Below the pieces are notes generated by a model, which worked only from the letters and a program-made list of their open reading frames with translations, made no database searches and was not told where the DNA came from. From UMGS1696 sp964463375 (GTDB taxonomy: Bacteria; Bacillota; Clostridia; Oscillospirales; CAG-272): DNA of 52,672 nucleotides. The DNA lies in NCBI GenBank assembly GCA_964463375.1, contig CAYXBQ010000017.1, forward strand, positions 1 to 52,672, given 5' to 3'. Position numbers and translations under genes: made by a program. Shown piece after piece: positions 31,993 through 40,592 of the stretch. Each line of letters starts with the position of its first letter. The stretch's first letter is position 1.

Positions 31993-33912
31993 TTACTCCC
32001 CCAGCCCCAGCTCGGTCAGCGTGACCTTCTTCTTTTCTCTGGAACCAATGCCGGTGTACCGTTCGACCTCACCCAGCAGCACATAGGCGTTCTTGTCCGG
32101 ATCTGCTTCGTCGATCTCGCCATCGTGGTAGATCGGGTACAGGGACCAGCAGCGCACCCCGTCGGCCGCCAGGGTCAGGCTCTCCTCGCTGGCAAAGTGT
32201 ACACGGGTGAACTTCTTTGTGAAATATTCATATGCCACATATTCCACATCCTTGGGCAGAGACGGGATCACATCGTAGGAGAAGGTCTCCGTGATGTCCC
32301 GGCGGCTCACGTTGAATGCAGCCAGAACGTAGCTGTCGTCCTTCCGGTTGAAGGCTTTCAGCAGCCGACCGGTCGCTTCGCAGTCCACGTACATGCAGTC
32401 CAGCGTGGGCATGGCGGCATTGTCCAGACGGCACAGATCCCCGTTGGTACCGCAAACCGGTAGCAAATTGGCAAGCTCCGTTTCGCCTACCTTGTCGCTG
32501 ACGTACACCGAACCCCCGGAGACGGCACGCAGTACACCGCTTTGCACCGGCGCAGACTTGCCAGACCACCACATATCATAGTCGCAATGGTGGATCTGGG
32601 AATGCCACAGGGCGCAGTACAGGTTCTGCTGGATGTGCTTGGCAAACCCGTTTTCACGATCCGGGAAGAAGTCGTCGCTGTTCCGGGACAGGGCAGAGGT
32701 GGGGCGACCCAGCACGTTTTCCATGTCCATGCCCATGCAGTCGATGACCACGCCGCCAAAGTTCTTGTTGATGGAGCGTTCGATTGCCTCGTGTGCGTGA
32801 CGGGCACCGGCCGTGGTGGAGATGGTGCCTGCCAGATAGTTGTGGGTGGAGCTCTGGTTGTCTACCTTCACAAAGTCCACGCCGCAGTCTGCCAGATAGC
32901 TGTGCCATGCATCCCAGAATAAGAACGCCTTGTCCGGGTCATCCGAGGGCACCAGCATACCGGTCTTGGTGGTCATCAGGCTGTCCGCATAGGTCTTTGC
33001 CAGTTCGGAGGTCGGCTCCACACCATCCCAGTAGCCGTTGAAGGCGTGCCATACGCCCACCTTGGGGATGCCGTATTCTTCCTTGATCTTCCGGATGCAT
33101 GCCTTCAGTCCTTCCGGGAACTTCACCGGGTCTGCCGGGAAATCCACCAGCTTGCTGTTCCGGTAGGTGGACCAACCGTCGTCGATGATGATCCACTGCA
33201 CCGGTACGTGCTTTGCCTTGAACTCGTCCAGCTTGCTGTAGAGCTTTTCGGCGGTCACTTCCTGATAGAAGGCATTCCAGCTGCACCAGCCGAAATCTTC
33301 AAACAGCGCCGGATACGGTCTGTCTTTGCGCAGCGGTACGGTGATGGCACCCATGTCGTGGGCAAAGCGATAGTTGTTTTCCACAGCCTGGATGGGATCG
33401 GAGGACACGCTGACGGACAAAAAGGCACCGTGGTAGCCGGTGAAGCCGTCACAACCGGCATCCAGATGCAGCCCTTCGGCATCGGCTTCGCAGCGGAAAA
33501 TGTCCCCGGTCAGGCAGGTCAGCGCATAGTGGAGCATCCCCTTTTGCAGGAAGAAATGCTGGGTCTTGGGCTGCACCTCGGTCTGGGTCTTAGGCCAGCT
33601 GCGGTACATCCACCAGGGCGTGTCGTGATGGATCTCCAGCGCAGCATCCCCACAGCCGGGATCGATCTGCCAGGTCAGCGCACGGCCCACAAAGGGTCTG
33701 TCGGCGGTCAGGTCGATGGTGAACAGCACGGAGCCGTCCTTGTAGATGGCACGGATGGCAGCGGTCACACCGGCGTTCCGGGCAGTGAAGACCACATCGT
33801 CTCCGTCTTCGGCGATGGTGGGGTGCAGGTCCACGGTGCCATCGGCCAGCGCAGCCGTCATGTGCATGCCACAGAGAAATTGTTCTGCGATGAAAGAAGT
33901 CAGTTTTTGCAT
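31993..33912 (-). CDS. GH36-type α-galactosidase / raffinose-synthase-like (Sip1) glycosidase
   Basis: A 639-aa enzyme without signal peptide, so cytoplasmic. An N-terminal β-sandwich of about 200 residues precedes a TIM barrel with DFGWCSWNAFYQEVTAEKL, WIIIDDGWSTYRN and VGVWHAFNGYWDG. The nucleophile motif FVKVDNQSS gives Asp351, and RNSDDFF gives the probable acid/base Asp413 or Asp414. The barrel order and GWCSWNAF/DDGW motifs are those of the raffinose-synthase/stachyose-synthase-like branch of GH36; bacterial members usually hydrolyse α-galactosides. AGGAGAAACGCA precedes the start. It is separate from the other hydrolases (facing genes are convergent) but belongs to the same carbohydrate region. 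Confidence 0.88.
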   Translation of the reverse strand: MQKLTSFIAEQFLCGMHMTAALADGTVDLHPTIAEDGDDVVFTARNAGVTAAIRAIYKDGSVLFTIDLTADRPFVGRALTWQIDPGCGDAALEIHHDTPWWMYRSWPKTQTEVQPKTQHFFLQKGMLHYALTCLTGDIFRCEADAEGLHLDAGCDGFTGYHGAFLSVSVSSDPIQAVENNYRFAHDMGAITVPLRKDRPYPALFEDFGWCSWNAFYQEVTAEKLYSKLDEFKAKHVPVQWIIIDDGWSTYRNSKLVDFPADPVKFPEGLKACIRKIKEEYGIPKVGVWHAFNGYWDGVEPTSELAKTYADSLMTTKTGMLVPSDDPDKAFLFWDAWHSYLADCGVDFVKVDNQSSTHNYLAGTISTTAGARHAHEAIERSINKNFGGVVIDCMGMDMENVLGRPTSALSRNSDDFFPDRENGFAKHIQQNLYCALWHSQIHHCDYDMWWSGKSAPVQSGVLRAVSGGSVYVSDKVGETELANLLPVCGTNGDLCRLDNAAMPTLDCMYVDCEATGRLLKAFNRKDDSYVLAAFNVSRRDITETFSYDVIPSLPKDVEYVAYEYFTKKFTRVHFASEESLTLAADGVRCWSLYPIYHDGEIDEADPDKNAYVLLGEVERYTGIGSREKKKVTLTELGLGE

Positions 33913-33948
33913 TGCGTTTCTCCTATTTGTAGGTTTATGTAAATTTCG

Positions 33949-34722
33949 TTATGCCAAAATACCAAATACGTCCCGCAGTACCGCCGGGATCTCCTCGTCC
34001 GTCAGCTGCTTTTCCGTGACTTTGTCCCCATCGAACTGCCGGAAGGTGTGATCGTCCAGGGTGATGCGGCCGGTGTCGGTCTTGATCGAGAGCATGTAGC
34101 CCTTGGTGAAGGGGGAGTCCGGGTGCTTCTCACACCAGTAGGAGGGCATTTCGTAGTCCATGGGCAGCTGCACTTCCTCGGTGAAGCTGTAGAAGGGTCG
34201 CCACGCACCCTTGTGCCAATCCTCGATGACCCAGCCGTAGAAGTCTCGGCGCACCAAACGGTAGGTGTCCCCGCACACAGGCTGCTCGATGTTTTCCTCG
34301 AACACCAGCGGACGGCGGTAGGTCGGCTGTCCAATGCCCACGTCTGCGATCCAGCGGGAACGATCGGCGCAGGTCACGCACAGCACCCGGTGTCGGCGCA
34401 TGGGGATGCCGTCCTCGCCCCGGAGATACCGGGCAAAATATTCGGTCACGTCATAGCCCATGGAGCGGAGCCAGAAGGTGAGAAAGCCGTTGACCTCGAA
34501 GCAGTAGCCGCCACGGTGCCGGGTGACGATCTTGTCGTATAGCCCGTCCTCCGTCAGGTCCAAGGGAATGCCGACCAAAATATCCAGGTTTTCGTAGGGT
34601 ACTGCGGCGGCAAAGCGGTATTGGATCTCGGAGAGCAGCTCTGCCGTGGGCACGATGGGAAAGGCAGGGGCGCACATGCCGATCCGCTCGAAGGCAGACT
34701 GGATTTGTTCGTAGGTATACAT
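33949..34722 (-). CDS. nat: arylamine N-acetyltransferase
   Basis: A 257-aa enzyme transferring acetyl from acetyl-CoA to arylamines. The catalytic triad is visible: Cys74 in HRGGYCFEVNGF, His111 in MRRHRVL and Asp127 in WIADVGIG. AVPYENLDIL is the usual family signature before the active site. The start at 34722 follows GGAGGTTTCTC, and the promoter (34760-34788) lies just upstream, which rules out the longer frame to 34788. The stop lies 36 bases before the GH36-like gene, so the two may be co-transcribed. The physiological substrate is unknown. Confidence 0.93.
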   Translation of the reverse strand: MYTYEQIQSAFERIGMCAPAFPIVPTAELLSEIQYRFAAAVPYENLDILVGIPLDLTEDGLYDKIVTRHRGGYCFEVNGFLTFWLRSMGYDVTEYFARYLRGEDGIPMRRHRVLCVTCADRSRWIADVGIGQPTYRRPLVFEENIEQPVCGDTYRLVRRDFYGWVIEDWHKGAWRPFYSFTEEVQLPMDYEMPSYWCEKHPDSPFTKGYMLSIKTDTGRITLDDHTFRQFDGDKVTEKQLTDEEIPAVLRDVFGILA

Positions 34723-34759
34723 GAGAAACCTCCATGATCTTACAGGGGTGTATGGTACT

Positions 34760-34788
34760 ATTATACATGGTTCGCCGGGGAATGTCAA
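34760..34788 (-). promoter_or_regulatory. promoter of the arylamine N-acetyltransferase gene
   Basis: On the minus strand: TTGACA (34783-34788), 17-bp spacer, TATAAT (34760-34765). It sits just downstream of the ABC exporter terminator. Confidence 0.88.
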
Positions 34789-34798
34789 GGGTGTGGGA

Positions 34799-34857
34799 AA
34801 AATAAGAACAACGCCGATCCATATGCATCAGCGATCCATATGCATCAGCGTTGTCTT
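34799..34857 (-). terminator. terminator of the ABC exporter, with a duplicated loop
   Basis: On the minus strand ACAACGC pairs with GCGTTGT, followed by TCTTATTTTTCCC. Between the arms is a perfect tandem duplication of a 17-bp sequence, GATCCATATGCATCAGC (34816-34832 and 34833-34849), each containing the palindrome ATATGCAT-like core. Confidence 0.75.
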
Positions 34858-34867
34858 CCCATTCTGA

Positions 34868-36607
34868 TTACGGTACGGAGACCTCTTCGCCGGTATTGGC
34901 ACGGAATTGCAGCTTGTACAGATCCGCATACATACCGCCCTTGGCAAGCAGATCCTCGTGTCTGCCCTGCTCCATGATCTGGCCATCGGCAATGACGGCG
35001 ATCTCGTCCGCATTCTTGATGGTGGACAGCCGGTGGGCTACGACCAGTGTGGTCCTGCCCTTACATAGCTCGTCCAAAGCGTGCTGGATCAGGATCTCCG
35101 TGGTGTTGTCCAGGGCACTGGTGGCCTCGTCCAAAATCAGGATCGGCGGGTCCTTGAGGAACACACGGGCAATGGACAGCCGCTGCTTCTGCCCGCCGGA
35201 GAGCCGCACGCCCCGTTCGCCGATCTGGGTTTCGTAGCCATCGGGCAGGGACATGATGTAGTCGTGGATGTTGGCACGCTTGGCCGCTTCGACGACCTCG
35301 TCCTCGGTGGCATCCAGTCGGCCGTAGAGGATGTTTTCTCGAATGCTGGCGTTGAACAGGTAAATATCCTGCTGGACGATACCAATGCTGCGCCGCAGCG
35401 ATTCCCGGGTCAGGCCGTTTATATCCTGCCCATCGATGGTGATGCGCCCTTTGGTGATGTCGTAGAAGTGGGGGATCAGGTGGCAGATGGTGGTCTTGCC
35501 GCCGCCGGAGGGTCCCACCAGCGCAAAGGTCTTACCGGCGGGAATGTCCATGGTGATGTGCTTCAGGACTTCCTTTTCCTCGTTGTAGCTGTAGGACAGG
35601 TCTTCCAGACGAATGTTGCCCTTGACACCGGTCAGCTCCTTGGCATCGGGTGCATCTACTTCCGGTTCTTCGTCGATGATCTCTAAGAATCGCTCGAACC
35701 CGGTGACACCGTTCTGGTATTGCTCCATGAAGTTGATCAGGGTCATGACCGGGGAGATGAACAGGTTCACAGACACCACGAATGCGGAATAGTCCCCCAG
35801 CTGGATCTTCCCGGCGTACAGGAACAGACCTCCGGCAATGAGGATGATGACGTTGAAAATATCGGTGATAAAGGCGGTCCCGGAGTGGAACAGACCCATG
35901 GCGTGGTAGGCCTCGGAGCGGGCTTCCACAAAGGCCTGGTTGCCTTCCTCAAACTTTTCCTCTTCCTTCTTAGCATTGGTGAAGGCCTTGGTCACACGGA
36001 TCCCGGAGATGGAGCTTTCCAGAGCCGCATTGATGACAGCCACGGCCTTCCGGGATTCGGTGAAGGCGTTACGCATTTTCTTCCGGAGAAAGAACGCAAT
36101 GACCAGCAAAAAGGGCACGGCGGCAAAGATGATCAGGGTCAGCCACAGGTTGATGGAGGACAGGTATGCAAAGGAGAGCACGATGGAGATGCCGGAGATC
36201 AGCACGTTTTCCGGACCATGGTGCGCCAGCTCGCTGATGTCCATCAGGTCGTTGGTCATGCGGGACATGATCTTACCGGTCTCGTGGTCGTCGTAGTAGC
36301 GGTAGGGCAGGGATTCCAGCTTCCGGAACATATCCCGCCGCATATCCGCCTGCATCCCCACGCCCATGACGTGCCCCTGGTACTGGATGAAGTAGTTGAG
36401 CAGCATCTTGACGAAGTACAGTGCCAACAGGGTCAGACCAAAGATGACCACCATTTGGTAGTTTTTGTTGGGGATCAGGTCGTTGAGCATGGTGCGGGTG
36501 ACAATGGGATACACGATCCCGATCAGCGCCACCAGCAGCGATGCCCCCATATCCAACAGGAAGATCCGCATATGGGGCTTGTAGTATGCCAAAAATCGTT
36601 TGAGCAT
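34868..36607 (-). CDS. ABC exporter, fused membrane and ATPase domains (MsbA/LmrA/BmrA type)
   Basis: A 579-aa half-transporter that would work as a homodimer. Residues 1-310 are a six-helix type IV exporter domain (MLKRFLAYYKPHMRIFLLDM, LYFVKMLLNYFIQYQGHVMG, YDDHETGKIMSRMTNDLMDI). The ATPase domain carries Walker A GPSGGGKTT, Q-loop VQQDIYLFNASIRENI, signature LSGGQKQR, Walker B ILILDEATSALD and the H-loop AHRLSTI. Length is standard. It has its own promoter (36655-36683) and terminator (34799-34857). The substrate (lipid, drug or peptide) cannot be inferred from sequence. Confidence 0.95.
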   Translation of the reverse strand: MLKRFLAYYKPHMRIFLLDMGASLLVALIGIVYPIVTRTMLNDLIPNKNYQMVVIFGLTLLALYFVKMLLNYFIQYQGHVMGVGMQADMRRDMFRKLESLPYRYYDDHETGKIMSRMTNDLMDISELAHHGPENVLISGISIVLSFAYLSSINLWLTLIIFAAVPFLLVIAFFLRKKMRNAFTESRKAVAVINAALESSISGIRVTKAFTNAKKEEEKFEEGNQAFVEARSEAYHAMGLFHSGTAFITDIFNVIILIAGGLFLYAGKIQLGDYSAFVVSVNLFISPVMTLINFMEQYQNGVTGFERFLEIIDEEPEVDAPDAKELTGVKGNIRLEDLSYSYNEEKEVLKHITMDIPAGKTFALVGPSGGGKTTICHLIPHFYDITKGRITIDGQDINGLTRESLRRSIGIVQQDIYLFNASIRENILYGRLDATEDEVVEAAKRANIHDYIMSLPDGYETQIGERGVRLSGGQKQRLSIARVFLKDPPILILDEATSALDNTTEILIQHALDELCKGRTTLVVAHRLSTIKNADEIAVIADGQIMEQGRHEDLLAKGGMYADLYKLQFRANTGEEVSVP

Positions 36608-36654
36608 AGAGTACCTCCGTGTTTTTTGGTGTGAATCGTATGTCGTATACAGGT

Positions 36655-36683
36655 ATTATACCGTATTTTTACACGAAAGTCAA
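36655..36683 (-). promoter_or_regulatory. promoter of the ABC exporter gene
   Basis: On the minus strand: TTGACT (36678-36683), 17-bp spacer, TATAAT (36655-36660). Confidence 0.88.
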
Positions 36684-36708
36684 GAGACGTTTATAAATTA
36701 ACACCATG

Positions 36709-36741
36709 CAAAAAAAGGACGCAAGCACTATGCCTGCATCC
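36709..36741 (-). terminator. intrinsic terminator of the second orphan binding lipoprotein
   Basis: GGACGCAAGC (36717-36726) pairs, with G-U pairs, with GCCTGCATCC (36732-36741). The minus strand continues with seven T residues. Confidence 0.85.
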
Positions 36742-36759
36742 TTTTTGGCTTTTGCAATA

Positions 36760-38229
36760 TTATTCCTCAGTGATAAAGGCACCGACATAATCGGCGATGG
36801 TCTTTTCCACGGTCTTGGTCATAGAGGCGATGGTGCTTTGCAGATCCATATCCCCCGCCTTGAACTTCTTGGCGAAGATACCGTCCCGGATGGTACCGCA
36901 GAACAGGGTATCGGCCAGGTCGTAGATCCGGTTGCCGTAGATGATGTCCAGCATCTTGGTGGAGTTTTCGTCCCGGCTGTACTTGCTCTTTAGCACCACA
37001 TCATAGTACACCGGCACCACATCGTTGTGGGAGGCGCACGCCATAGCCTCGGTCACAGCCCCTGCCAGCTCCTTCTGGGTCAAGGTCACCGGGAAGACGT
37101 GGATGTACGCACCCTCGGTACGGCTGCAATAGTCTGCCTGCGCTGCATCGTACTTGGGGAAGGGAATGATCCCGTAGTTGATGTCCATATCCCGGTAGTA
37201 GTGCATGAACGCCACACGAACCACGTTGTACAGGGCGTTGCCGTTCTGGAACAGGGTGTTGTCCGCATAGTCCGGGAAGTTGTCGGACATGAACAGCAGG
37301 TGGTCGTTGTGCATCATGTTCATGAGCCGGGTGTACATGGTGTCAAACTTTTCGTTGGAGGCCAGGGTGAATACGGGCAGGTCACTTTCGTCCTTTTCGA
37401 TGACCCGCATATCGGATGCCACCCAGAACACCGGCAGCATCTGCTTGGAGTGGGACGTGATGCCGTATCGGTCACTTTCCGTCCATGTGCCGTCCCCGTC
37501 TGCATCGTAGGTGGCAAGGGTCATGTTCTCCTGCATCAGATCCAGCGTCCAGTCGCCGGCAAGCACCGTTTCATAGTGGTCGGCCAGGTCTAAGTCGAGG
37601 GACATTTCCTTGTTGAACAGCAGTACGTTGGTGCTGTCGTAGGTGGACAGGTTGTCGTCGCCCATGCAGAAGAACAGCTTGCCCTGGATGGACAGGTTGT
37701 CCTGGATGGACTGGGAGTAGTATTCCCGGTCGGTGTCGATGTAGGGCAGGTCGTTCACAGGCAGCGCATAGCCCTCCTGCGCCACAGAATAGCCGGACCA
37801 GTCTACCAGCACGTACATGTCAAAGGAATCGTCCCCCGCCATGATCAGGTTCTTGGTGGACTTCACCAGCGAACCATTGGCATCCTCTTCGGATCTGGTC
37901 TCCTCAAAGACGAAATTCAGCTCCTGCATGAGCTTCTGGTCACGGGTGTAGATGCTGTCGTTCAGGTTGTCCCCGGTCTGCTCAAAGGCAACGATGGTGT
38001 CGTAGTAGGACGTGGAAGTCAGGTTGTGGATCCGGTAAGCGGCACCGGCAAAGTCCAGATCCGCCGGCAGATCGGTGTGGGAGGAGGTGTCCACCGGTTC
38101 CGTTTCGGTAGGTGTGGTGTCCGCAGTGTTCGCCTGGGTCTCCGTATTGTCGGTGGTACTGCCGCAGGATACGGCAAAGGCTGCCAGCATAGAGATCAGT
38201 AGCAGCAAAGAGATCGTCTTGCGTTTCAT
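36760..38229 (-). CDS. second orphan extracellular solute-binding lipoprotein
   Basis: A 489-aa lipoprotein with signal ending in AVSC (Cys22) and a Thr/Glu-rich linker to about residue 55. It is a paralogue of the protein at 22181-23653: DLDFAGAAYRIHNL, YYSQSIQDNLSIQGKLFF, VLLFNKEMSLDLDL, DINYGIIPFPKYDAAQADYCS and YYDVVLKSKYSRDENSTKMLDIIYGNRIYDL align throughout. GAGGAGCAATACTT precedes the start. It has its own promoter and terminator and no permease or ATPase beside it. A carbohydrate ligand is likely from family and neighbourhood but not shown. Confidence 0.85.
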   Translation of the reverse strand: MKRKTISLLLLISMLAAFAVSCGSTTDNTETQANTADTTPTETEPVDTSSHTDLPADLDFAGAAYRIHNLTSTSYYDTIVAFEQTGDNLNDSIYTRDQKLMQELNFVFEETRSEEDANGSLVKSTKNLIMAGDDSFDMYVLVDWSGYSVAQEGYALPVNDLPYIDTDREYYSQSIQDNLSIQGKLFFCMGDDNLSTYDSTNVLLFNKEMSLDLDLADHYETVLAGDWTLDLMQENMTLATYDADGDGTWTESDRYGITSHSKQMLPVFWVASDMRVIEKDESDLPVFTLASNEKFDTMYTRLMNMMHNDHLLFMSDNFPDYADNTLFQNGNALYNVVRVAFMHYYRDMDINYGIIPFPKYDAAQADYCSRTEGAYIHVFPVTLTQKELAGAVTEAMACASHNDVVPVYYDVVLKSKYSRDENSTKMLDIIYGNRIYDLADTLFCGTIRDGIFAKKFKAGDMDLQSTIASMTKTVEKTIADYVGAFITEE

Positions 38230-38267
38230 AAGTATTGCTCCTCATCGTCATGGTATGTTGTAGTTCT

Positions 38268-38296
38268 ATTATACCACAAAATCACAAACAGTTCAA
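38268..38296 (-). promoter_or_regulatory. promoter of the second orphan binding-lipoprotein gene
   Basis: On the minus strand: TTGAAC (38291-38296), 17-bp spacer, TATAAT (38268-38273), with TGTGG before the -10. Confidence 0.82.
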
Positions 38297-38374
38297 GAAA
38301 AAAAGTATAGGAAATTGCACAAATATTTCTTGTTGTACGCCGATACAATATACAAATCGAACACGCCTACGAGA

Positions 38375-38920
38375 TCACTTCTGCCGCATCACAGCCCGAC
38401 AGATCGCCGGGATCAAAAGCAGCTGCAACAGAATCCCCGGCCAGGCAGACACAAAGCCGCTTGTCCAAAATGCCGCCAAAGAGAAGGTGGTACGCCCCGC
38501 CAGCATCAGCAGAACGGATGCCAACGCCCAGACCAGTCTGCCCAATAGCATGGCAAGCAGCAGCGACCCATAGAGCACAGCCATCCTGCGGGACGGAAAC
38601 AGCTTTGTCAGGATCCGATAGAACAGCCCGGCGAAAAAGCCATAGGCAGCCAGCTCTGCGGTCATGGTGATGGCGGTCAGTAGCGGTGGCATGGAGAAGA
38701 GCATATGCCGTAGCAGCGGACAAACCAGCCCCACCGCCGCTCCCCAGTAGGGACCGCAGAGAAGCCCGCACAGCAGCACCGGCAAATGCATGGGACACAG
38801 CATCCCCCCGATCTGCGGGATCCCACCGGTGAGAAAGGGCAGCACCAGGGCGAGTGCCAAGCATAGTGCCGCATAGACCAAATGGCGGATGGACAGGGAA
38901 ACATGGGTGAGCTTTCGCAT
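38375..38920 (-). CDS. ECF transporter S-component (vitamin-type substrate-binding membrane protein)
   Basis: A 181-aa membrane protein with six hydrophobic segments. The N-terminus VSLSIRHLVYAALCLALALVLPFLTGG, then IPQIGGMLCPMHLPVLLCGLLCGPYWGAAVGLVCPLLRHMLF, is characteristic of ECF S-components of the PF12822-like group: a helix-1 AxxxA surface that binds the T-component, and a PMHxPVLLCG loop near the ligand site. The substrate is not determinable here; pantothenate, folate or another vitamin are possible. TTAGGAGGTTCTT gives a strong ribosome binding site. No ECF A or T genes are adjacent, so it is a group II (stand-alone) S-component. The leader carries a promoter and an attenuator-like terminator (38934-38976), suggesting RNA-level control. 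Confidence 0.85.
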   Translation of the reverse strand: MRKLTHVSLSIRHLVYAALCLALALVLPFLTGGIPQIGGMLCPMHLPVLLCGLLCGPYWGAAVGLVCPLLRHMLFSMPPLLTAITMTAELAAYGFFAGLFYRILTKLFPSRRMAVLYGSLLLAMLLGRLVWALASVLLMLAGRTTFSLAAFWTSGFVSAWPGILLQLLLIPAICRAVMRQK

Positions 38921-38933
38921 AAGAACCTCCTAA

Positions 38934-38976
38934 AATGAAAAAGAAGATACCTACCCCACCATAGGGCAGTATCTTC
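38934..38976 (-). terminator. leader terminator (attenuator) before the ECF S-component gene
   Basis: On the minus strand GAAGATAC (38969-38976) pairs with GTATCTTC (38943-38950) through a TGCCC/GGGGTA inner helix, followed by TTTTTCATTTT. The hairpin lies between the promoter and the ribosome binding site of the same gene, so it should stop most transcripts unless the upstream leader refolds. Confidence 0.85.
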
Positions 38977-39072
38977 CTGATACGATATTGCAAATATTGA
39001 GCGACAAAAAATTGGAACGTTTACCGAATCTATCGGTTGCCGAAAAGCTTCTTGCTCCTCGGATCTCTTGTG
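38977..39072 (-). ncRNA. candidate cis-regulatory leader RNA of the ECF S-component
   Basis: About 95 bases between the predicted start point (near 39071) and the leader terminator. It contains GAGGAGCAAGAAGC, TTTTCGGCAACC and CCGA-N5-TCGG elements, and GGAGC/GTTCC-type pairing is possible. I compared it with TPP, FMN, cobalamin, THF, preQ1, SAM, ZTP and fluoride cores and saw no match beyond a GGCAACC word shared with SAM-I. The aptamer function is inferred from position only. Confidence 0.4.
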
Positions 39073-39077
39073 GGAAT

Positions 39078-39106
39078 AGTATACCACATTTGTAGGAAAA
39101 TGTCAA
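39078..39106 (-). promoter_or_regulatory. promoter of the ECF S-component gene
   Basis: On the minus strand: TTGACA (39101-39106), 17-bp spacer, TATACT (39078-39083), with TGTGG before the -10. Confidence 0.88.
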
Positions 39107-39209
39107 GAGGAAAATGGAAAAAAGTGCAGTTTCGTTCTCCCCTTTCCAATGCCAATGTCAAAGGAAAACGCCCGCACAACATACTGTACAGGCGTTTGAA
39201 AAGCAGAGA

Positions 39210-40550
39210 TCACTTCAAAGTGATTTCCGGTTGTTTTTTGTCCTTGATGGTTTCCCGGGTGATGGTCACAGCGGCGATGTCGGTGCGAGAGGGGATCTCG
39301 AACATGATGTCCGTCATCACTTCTTCCAGGATCGAACGCAGACCACGGGCACCGGTGTTCCGCTCAATGGCAAGCTCCGCAACGGCGTGCAGGGCATCGT
39401 CCGTGAACCGCAGATCCACGTTGTCCATGGCGAACAGCTTTTTGTACTGCTTCGTGATGGCGTTCTTCGGCTCTTGCAGGATCCGAACCAGCGCATCGCA
39501 GTCCAGATTTTCCAGCCCTACGATCACCGGCAGACGACCCACCAGCTCCGGGATCAGACCGAACTTCACGATGTCGTGGGCGGTCACTTCCTTGTAGACA
39601 GCGGTCTTCTGCTTGTCTTCCTTGGTCTTGATCTCCCCGTTGAAGCCCATGCCGGCCTGACCCTTCCGCTGCTCGATCAGCTGATCCAGCGTGTCAAAGG
39701 CACCACCGCAGATGAACAAAATGTTCTCCGTGTTGATCTGGATGAACTCCTGGTTCGGGTGCTTTCGACCACCCTGGGGCGGTACGTTGGCGACGGTGCC
39801 TTCTAAGATCTTCAGCAGTGCCTGCTGTACACCTTCGCCGGATACGTCCCGGGTGATGGAACGGTTTTCGCTGCGCCGGGAGATCTTGTCGATCTCGTCG
39901 ATGTAGATGATCCCACGCTCTGCCAGCTCTACGTCAAAGTCCGCAGCCTGGATCAGTCGCAGCAGGATGTTCTCTACGTCTTCCCCCACATACCCGGCTT
40001 CCGTCAGGGTCGTGGCATCCGCAATGGCAAAGGGCACCTCCAGCGTCTTCGCCAGCGTCTGGGCTAAGAACGTCTTCCCCACACCGGTGGGCCCGATCAG
40101 CAGTACGTTGCTCTTCTGGATGTCCACGTCGTCCAGTGTCTCTGTGTCAGCCACATCGGCAGCATTGGCTGCATCGGCAGTCTTCGTTCGCCTGTTGGCA
40201 TTTTTCAGCTTGGCACGCTTGTCGTTGTACAAAAGGCGTTTATAATGGTTGTACACCGCTACGGACAAAGCTGTCTTTGCTTCATCCTGCCCGATCACAT
40301 ACGCATCCAGCGTTTCCTTCATTTCTTTCGGCGTGGGCAGGTGATCGCCGGTCAGCCCCTTGGATGTGCCTGCCTCATATTCCATCTGGTCAAAAATTAT
40401 ATCGTTGCAGGCCTCTACGCACTTGTCGCAGATGTACAGCCCGGTGGCCGACGGGATCAGGAAGGAAACCTCCTCCTCGCTCCGGCCGCAGAAGGAACAG
40501 GTGGGCGTGATCTTCATCCGTCCTCTGCCCCCTTGTGTTGTTTGCGCCAT
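39210..40550 (-). CDS. clpX: ClpX, ATPase subunit of the ClpXP protease
   Basis: A 446-aa AAA+ unfoldase that recognises and threads substrates into ClpP. The N-terminal zinc-binding domain has CSFCG and CDKCVEAC. The ATPase shows Walker A IGPTGVGKTFLA, Walker B GIIYIDEIDKI, and the pore loop GYVG. The IGF-type loop that docks ClpP lies in LEQR/GMGF sequence, and the C-terminal domain is complete. An Ala/Asp-rich stretch of about 30 residues (TKTADAANAADVADTE) is inserted after the first α/β segment. The start at 40550 has a weak ribosome binding site; the ATG at 40517 is an alternative that would remove 11 residues. It is the last gene of tig-clpP-clpX, 42 bases after clpP. Confidence 0.97.
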   Translation of the reverse strand: MAQTTQGGRGRMKITPTCSFCGRSEEEVSFLIPSATGLYICDKCVEACNDIIFDQMEYEAGTSKGLTGDHLPTPKEMKETLDAYVIGQDEAKTALSVAVYNHYKRLLYNDKRAKLKNANRRTKTADAANAADVADTETLDDVDIQKSNVLLIGPTGVGKTFLAQTLAKTLEVPFAIADATTLTEAGYVGEDVENILLRLIQAADFDVELAERGIIYIDEIDKISRRSENRSITRDVSGEGVQQALLKILEGTVANVPPQGGRKHPNQEFIQINTENILFICGGAFDTLDQLIEQRKGQAGMGFNGEIKTKEDKQKTAVYKEVTAHDIVKFGLIPELVGRLPVIVGLENLDCDALVRILQEPKNAITKQYKKLFAMDNVDLRFTDDALHAVAELAIERNTGARGLRSILEEVMTDIMFEIPSRTDIAAVTITRETIKDKKQPEITLK

Positions 40551-40592
40551 GATTTTGTCAATACCCTTTCGGAATTATTTTTGGTAAGGAGC

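Noticed and set aside
38977..39072. SAM-I riboswitch before the ECF S-component
   Set aside because: GGCAACC is present, but the other conserved SAM-I segments (GGAGGGA, GGCCC, GGTGC-AATTCC) are not.
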